Assembly (NCBI GenBank): GCA_964564435.1
Contig: CAZMAT010000011.1
Span: 16,150 to 80,149, forward strand
Reading direction: 5' to 3'
From: Fermentibacter sp964564435
GTDB lineage: Bacteria; Fermentibacterota; Fermentibacteria; Fermentibacterales; Fermentibacteraceae
DNA: 64,000 nucleotides
Of the stretch, positions 59,571-64,000 are shown piece after piece (within the stretch, counting starts at the first letter, position 1; each line of letters starts with the position of its first letter). A program made the position numbers and the translations under genes. The notes under the pieces are model-generated. The model made no database searches, had not been told where the DNA came from, and saw only the letters and a list, made by a program, of their open reading frames with translations.

Positions 59571-61274
59571 GTGGTGCACATCTCATCTCTGATGCTTCTC
59601 GCGCTTTCTGGCATGACCCCGGGTGTCGAGATCACCTCGCCAGAGGATTCCGGCGTGTACAGCTCGCCCGGGATGGATGTCCGGGCTGTCCTCGACTACG
59701 AGAATCTCCTCGCGGATTCGGTGCTCTTCTCCCTGAACGGCGGAGCCTGGTGCCCGTTGCCGAGGCTCGACACCGACTGGTACACCTACATGCAGAACGA
59801 TCTGCACCACGGCTTCTCCGAATCGCCCGCCCCGCACGATGCGACGGTCCTGTGGACAGCTCCGATATGCAGCACGATCCACGAGTTTCCGAACCCGGTG
59901 ATCGTCGACGGGATCGTCTACTACCCTTCGAACATGGGGACGGATTCGCTGTATGCCCTTGATCCCCTGACGGGAGAGGTGATCTGGAAGTACCTGGTAG
60001 GGCAAACGGATGACGCCGTCACCGTGAAGGACGGCTTCCTGTACATCGCCAGTGATTCCCTGTGGTGTCTGGACGCCTCGACGGGAGAAAGGATATGGGC
60101 CTCCGCAGTTGCCGATTGGTCCGGGAGCACTCCGGCGGTCGACGGGGGCCGAGTTTATGCGGGGCGCAACGTCACCGGGGTATCCAGCGTCCCCTGGGTA
60201 TCCAGTGTCTTCTCATGCCTGGACGCTGCGACAGGGGAGCCAGTCTGGTCGACCGCTCTCGTCTGGGGGCAGGCCAGCTGCCCGACGGTATGGAACGGGC
60301 TGGTCATCATACCGACCTCCCATGGCCCGCTGTACGCTCTGGACATGGAGGACGGGAGCATAGTCTGGTCGAACTGGGACGCGGGAGACGAGGGATACTG
60401 GGACTCTTCTCCCACGGTCGCCGATGGTGTCATCTACATAGGAGACGAGACTGCCCATCTTCGGGCTATTGATGCGTCCAGCGGCGAGACGATCTGGATG
60501 TTTCTCATCGGCAACGCTCCCGGTAATCTCGAGATCACTGCCACCCCCGCTTGTCTGGACGGCAGGATTTTCGTCGGGGCAAGCTACGGCCCTTTCATCT
60601 GCGCCGACGCGTCTTCTGGAGAAGTCCTCTGGAGCGAAGCCCTCACCATCCACGGCTCTCCATGCGTGGCCGACGGGCTGGTCTTCTTCGGAGAAACGAT
60701 ACCTGTCTCGTCCTGCGCCCGGTTTCTGGCGCTGGACTGCGAAGATGGATCCATGGTGTGGGAGTATGAAGTTGAAGCGCCCTCATTCCAGGGAACGCCG
60801 GCGGTCTGCGACGGGATCATGTACATCTCTGCGATCGACGGGAACCTCTACGCCTTCGGCACCGGGTACAAGTTCAGCTACGACGGCCAGCTGACGGCGG
60901 AGATCGGCTGGAACGAGCTGATCGTGAATGCCTTCTGTCCGGGAGGGACTGTACTCGCCGACACCGTATCGTTCCTGGTCGATCCCTACGGGATCGAGGA
61001 AGGACAACCGACCGCTCCCTATGCACCTGTGCTAAGGGTGATCGGCAATCCTGCGGGCGACTGTGCCGGACTCGTCCTGATGTCTCCCTCACAAGCCGCA
61101 GCCGGCGTCCGGGTCTTCGACCTCTCCGGCCGAGTGGTGATCGACTGCGATATCCCCGAAGGGCCTGACAGGAGCATCGAGCTGGATGTGAGCGGCTTCC
61201 CGCCAGGTGTCTATCCTGTCCGCTGGGAGCAGGAGGGCGCGTGCGGCACTGCGAGCCTGGTCGTGCTGAGGTAG
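59571..61274 (+). CDS. Secreted PQQ-type beta-propeller protein with C-terminal sorting-like domain
   Basis: A 567-residue preprotein. A short signal-like N-terminus (LMLLALSG) is followed by an Ig-like segment (GVEITSPEDSGVYSSPG). At least seven PQQ/quinoprotein-type repeats follow (LYALDPLTGEVIWKYLVG; LWCLDASTGERIWASAVA; LRAIDASSGETIWMFLIG; FICADASSGEVLWSEALT), so it should fold as a propeller. No PQQ-binding or metal residues can be assigned, so it is probably not an enzyme. The last 80 residues are a FlgD-like sorting domain (VIGNPAGDCAGLVLM ... VFDLSGRVVIDC ... GVYPVRWEQ). GTG 59571 or 59574 is the likely start. Confidence 0.8.
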   Translation: MVHISSLMLLALSGMTPGVEITSPEDSGVYSSPGMDVRAVLDYENLLADSVLFSLNGGAWCPLPRLDTDWYTYMQNDLHHGFSESPAPHDATVLWTAPICSTIHEFPNPVIVDGIVYYPSNMGTDSLYALDPLTGEVIWKYLVGQTDDAVTVKDGFLYIASDSLWCLDASTGERIWASAVADWSGSTPAVDGGRVYAGRNVTGVSSVPWVSSVFSCLDAATGEPVWSTALVWGQASCPTVWNGLVIIPTSHGPLYALDMEDGSIVWSNWDAGDEGYWDSSPTVADGVIYIGDETAHLRAIDASSGETIWMFLIGNAPGNLEITATPACLDGRIFVGASYGPFICADASSGEVLWSEALTIHGSPCVADGLVFFGETIPVSSCARFLALDCEDGSMVWEYEVEAPSFQGTPAVCDGIMYISAIDGNLYAFGTGYKFSYDGQLTAEIGWNELIVNAFCPGGTVLADTVSFLVDPYGIEEGQPTAPYAPVLRVIGNPAGDCAGLVLMSPSQAAAGVRVFDLSGRVVIDCDIPEGPDRSIELDVSGFPPGVYPVRWEQEGACGTASLVVLR

Positions 61275-61337
61275 GGAATCGGTTACCGGGTCCGGTTATC
61301 TGCCGGGCTGGTCAGAGGGTAGGGATATCGGAGTAAC

Positions 61338-61727
61338 ATGGACCGGCGCAGAGAGGAACTGACGACGAAGCTCGGAGAGATCGAAGCCGAGATGAGGCGC
61401 ATCGGTTTCTGGGACGAGACTGCGCCGGGTTTTGCCGGGGTGAACGATCGGCACACCGTTCGGAGCTATCAGGACGCTCCGTCGTTCCAATGGTGGCTGC
61501 AGCAGGTGTTCCTGCCAAACGCGAGGCGTGCGGTGATCGAGGATCATCTCCCGGCGGAGAGCCAGGTCGGGGAGATGGCTCGGCGGCAGTATGACTATCA
61601 CTCAGTGGTCGAGGAGGCTCATGGCCTGATGCGGCTCCTTTCCCAGTTCGACGGGATGGTCGTGCGATACTCGGCGGAACGGACCCGGACGGACTCAGGG
61701 CAGGGAAGTGAGGCTCCAACGAGCTGA
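61338..61727 (+). CDS. YqcC-like (DUF446) protein
   Basis: A 129-residue protein whose core (EAEMRRIGFWDE; SFQWWLQQVFLPNARRAV; DHLPAESQVGEMARRQYD) matches the YqcC/DUF446 helical family of unknown function, with the typical tryptophans in the QWWLQ motif. In enterobacteria the family member lies beside truC, but here it stands alone. The last 20 residues have low complexity. Confidence 0.75.
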   Translation: MDRRREELTTKLGEIEAEMRRIGFWDETAPGFAGVNDRHTVRSYQDAPSFQWWLQQVFLPNARRAVIEDHLPAESQVGEMARRQYDYHSVVEEAHGLMRLLSQFDGMVVRYSAERTRTDSGQGSEAPTS

Positions 61728-61841
61728 TCAGTGCAGTATTATCCTGATGGCAACCCAGGACATTACTTACTCGAAAAGGCAGACCACCTTCCTCCGGGAA
61801 TGCTCGCGCATCGCGGCGATGCAGGGGATGGGACGAGGGGA

Positions 61842-62198
61842 TCAGGGGGAGCGGAAACCCTCGGGCAGGTGAGGCTCCAGAGCCCCGATCAGTGCTGGAA
61901 TATCACGGGTGGCTACGAGCCAGACCCTCTCGGCCAGTATCTCGCCGTATTCGTGAGCCAGGATGTTGCGAAGGCCGACGATGGCCTTCCATGGCACTTC
62001 GGGCGTGAGCAGTCGGATACTCTCCGAGAGATGCCTGGCAGCTTCGCCTATCACGATCAGTTGCCTCTCCACGGCGTACCTTACGAGCTTGTCGGACTGG
62101 AAGCGCTCGAAGTCGATGTCCGAGACGAAGGCACCTATCTCTTTCGCAGCCGTAGTCAGATCGAACAGAAGGGCTGCATCCCTCTCTTCAGGAGCCAT
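61842..62198 (-). CDS. hepT: HepT-type toxin (HEPN RNase, DUF86)
   Basis: A 118-residue HEPN protein with the RNase motif R-x4-H-x-Y seen as RNILAHEY (GLRNILAHEYGEILAERVW). In the characterised HepT/MntA systems the antitoxin nucleotidyltransferase adenylylates the Tyr of this motif to silence the RNase. The upstream gene is that partner; they overlap by 11 bases. The pair may act in defence or stress, or be a passive addiction element. Confidence 0.9.
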   Translation of the reverse strand: MAPEERDAALLFDLTTAAKEIGAFVSDIDFERFQSDKLVRYAVERQLIVIGEAARHLSESIRLLTPEVPWKAIVGLRNILAHEYGEILAERVWLVATRDIPALIGALEPHLPEGFRSP

Positions 62199-62490
62199 AG
62201 AGGGGTTTCCTCTCGGAGAGGATACGTTCCCTGCGTATCGGATTCGAGATGGCGGCCTTCTCCACTAGATCGACCTGGAGACCCAGCATCTCCTCCAGCT
62301 CGAGGCGCATGTTCATCAAGTCGAGATAGCTGATGCCGGATCCATCCTCGAACTCGACGAGGAGATCTATGTCGCTGGCTTCAGCGGCATCGCCCCGTGC
62401 CCTGGAGCCGAACACCGAGAGCGACCGCACCCCGTTGCGCCTGCAGAAGGCCCGCAGGGTGATGAGTTTCGAGCGTGGAACCCCGATCAT
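62188..62490 (-). CDS. mntA: MntA-type nucleotidyltransferase antitoxin
   Basis: A 100-residue minimal nucleotidyltransferase. It has the signature LSVFGSRARGDAAEASDIDL (GSx10DxD) with both metal aspartates intact, plus VEF and a later VDLVEKAAI strand with the third acidic residue. It should AMPylate the adjacent HepT. The ATG at 62490 is preceded by GAGGGA; an open extension upstream has no ribosome site. Confidence 0.9.
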   Translation of the reverse strand: MIGVPRSKLITLRAFCRRNGVRSLSVFGSRARGDAAEASDIDLLVEFEDGSGISYLDLMNMRLELEEMLGLQVDLVEKAAISNPIRRERILSERKPLYGS

Positions 62491-63122
62491 GCTTCCCTCC
62501 TCGGCTTCATTATGCACAGCAGAGGACGGGCAGTCACCTGCCTGTTCCGCGCTGGGTGATTCGAATGGTGGATGGTGCTTGTCACTGTCATCATGGAAGT
62601 TGGAACACGCAGGGTGGCGACCCCTTCATTCCCGAGTCGGAGGAAATGAAGAGGCCGGCAGTTCGCTTCTTCCTGCGTCCGCAGGAACAAGCAGGGCCGA
62701 CAGCGGCTTGCCCATATCCGATCAACCAGAAAGGCAAGCCGCGAGAGGACCAGGGCGTACTACATCAGACGAATTCAATGGCGGACCGTGAAAGGGCCGG
62801 AACGTACTCCTCAGACGGGCCCGCAGATCTGAATTCCGCATCGCCGGGGATGGAGTGCGGAGAGCCTGATTCCAGGGCCAGTGACGAAGGCCCTGAGGCC
62901 CAGGCATCCTCTCCTCCCATACTGGATTAGAAGGGGCTGAGAGGAGGGGTGTGCTCTTCCCATTTTAATCGCGATCGCGTCGGGTACCTCTCCAGATCAG
63001 ATCGAAAGCCCTGCGAGCGACTGATCACATGAATCGGCCTGTGACTCTACACCAGTCAGGTGCTATCATGGTTGTGGCGGAGCAGGGTGATATGGAGGTC
63101 ACTCGGAAGGTGGTCGTGCTGA
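62491..63122. other. Non-coding region of about 630 bases with palindromic repeats
   Basis: No credible gene is visible. The region holds two palindromes of the family also found after trkH: an imperfect one at 62624-62651 and TTCCTGCG/CGCAGGAA arms at 62670-62687. G+C content drops towards 62.95-63.1 kb, just before the last gene, so its promoter may lie there, but no convincing -35/-10 pair was found. Confidence 0.5.
62624..62687. repeat. Two REP-like palindromes
   Basis: The first has arms CTTCATT and AATGAAG (62624-62630 and 62645-62651) with a partly paired centre. The second has arms TTCCTGCG and CGCAGGAA (62670-62677 and 62680-62687), identical to those at 56444-56461. Confidence 0.6.
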
Positions 63123-64000
63123 GATGACGAAGAGGGGTGGCGCCCGGTGGCTGGTTCAGGCACTGCTGCTGCCGGGCGACGCCCTTATCCTGGCAGGTGT
63201 GTCCGAAGCCGACTTCATCTTCCACGTCGCGAACTACACGTACCTGCACGAGGAGGTTTTACCTCCATGGAACCGGCTACACGCAGGCAACTTCAACAAT
63301 GATGGTCTCCCAGACTTCTTGATGGGTTCAGCGGTTGCGGATAATGTTGGCTACCTCGAAGTCTTCCTCGGGAACGGAGATGGAACATTCCAAGCCCTGG
63401 TTCAAACAGATACGAAAGATGTTAAGGTCTGGGCCGTTGGAGATTTCGACAACGACGGGTTCGACGATGTGCTGATCAAGGATTACGACAGTTCCACTCT
63501 CGGCGATACTGCGTGGTGTTACCTGAGTATCGGGAACGGGCAGTTCGCCGATCCGATCAAAGTCCCTGGTTTCCTGAAAGGTACATCTGATCAGAGCCAT
63601 ATGGATGTCATAGACTACGACCTCAACGGCGACCTCGACGTTGCATTCGCTGCCGATGACTCCGTCGAGGTGTGCCTGGGTGCGGGTGATGGGACGTTCT
63701 TGACATCCTGGAAGATGAACAGCTTGTCAGGTTCACCCGTCTTCAGTGTCGGGTCAGGCGATCTAGACAACGATGGCATCCCGGATCTCATCACGATGGA
63801 AGGTGGAGTTTTCTACACTTTCCCGGGCTCGGGAAACGGCACATTCGGGGCGGTCTCTTCGGCTGGAGGTTTCAGCGGACCGACCCTGACCGGAGCAGAT
63901 GTCTGCTGCGGCGATTTCGACGAGGACGGCTGGAATGACATCGCGGTGACCGCGGGTTCCGGCTTCGGCTCGAACACCATCTTCGTGTTCCTCAACGAGG
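63123..64000 (+). CDS. FG-GAP/VCBS repeat protein, 3' truncated by the window end
   Basis: The frame from ATG 63123 is open to the last base (292 codons). It begins MTKRGGARWLVQALLLPGDA, a possible signal peptide, and then has FG-GAP repeats with calcium loops: GNFNNDGLPDFL, GDFDNDGFDDVL, DYDLNGDLDVAF, GDLDNDGIPDLI and GDFDEDGWNDIA. It resembles the propeller protein at 32454, but its base composition is noticeably lower in G+C and it uses more A/T-ending codons than its neighbours, which may point to acquisition. The function is probably extracellular binding. Confidence 0.82.

Noticed and set aside
62475..62930. Possible 151-codon gene in the region after mntA
   Set aside because: It crosses two palindromic repeats and starts within mntA; composition does not look coding.

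Overview
The window is about two thirds G+C, dense with genes, and uses AGG heavily for arginine, with many GTG and TTG starts. Three secreted proteins (a subtilisin, a C39-type peptidase and a PQQ-type propeller protein) end in the same kind of FlgD/T9SS-like C-terminal domain. Together with a K+-dependent type membrane pyrophosphatase, a carbamoyltransferase triad and a double-cubane reductase-like protein, this suggests an anaerobic bacterium of the FCB group, perhaps near Candidatus Fermentibacteria or Eisenbacteria. That placement is inference. No rRNA, tRNA or CRISPR array was seen.

Layout. 1-5.3 kb: end of guaB, a pseudokinase membrane protein, a CarD-like regulator, hflX, an unknown gene and a flippase-like membrane protein, mostly overlapping or closely spaced. 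5.2-8.6 kb (minus): a TPR protein, tldD and pmbA. 8.7-15.3 kb: lpdA, mazG, a secreted subtilisin, a GDT1-type transporter and hppA. 15.4-17.9 kb (minus): a C39-like secreted peptidase and a small membrane protein. 18.1-20.6 kb: a DUF5989 protein, an SxtJ-like protein and a carbamoyltransferase. 20.7-28.2 kb: two large ATPase/TPR signalling proteins, one with an adenylate cyclase head and one with a degenerate GGDEF head, flanking an AraC/GyrI-type gene; a receiver protein is paired with the second. 28.4-32.3 kb: a zinc-ribbon metalloprotease-like gene, then an attenuator-like leader in front of a sodium:solute symporter and a double-cubane-type reductase. 32.4-38.4 kb: an FG-GAP protein, a methyltransferase, fusA, a MITE-like AT-rich element and a PLP-dependent sulfur enzyme.

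38.5-49.0 kb is an arsenic/phosphate region. An AbrB-like protein and arsM (minus) diverge from arsC, which leads into phoB-phoR, a Pho-box-like repeat, a porin, two pstS genes, pstC, pstA, pstB and phoU. 49.5-58.0 kb looks like a potassium homeostasis module: an NtrC-type regulator, a candidate sigma-54 promoter, a sensor kinase, a receiver-TPR protein, two TrkA-like proteins and TrkH, facing a CPA2 antiporter. 58-64 kb is looser: an S41 peptidase, a PQQ-propeller protein, a YqcC-like protein, a HepT/MntA pair, palindromic repeats and a truncated FG-GAP protein.

The best candidates for something undescribed are the four-segment attenuator at 29.2-29.4 kb, the 199-bp inverted-repeat element at 37.0-37.2 kb, the arsenic/phosphate arrangement with an AbrB-like regulator, and the sigma-54-linked potassium module.
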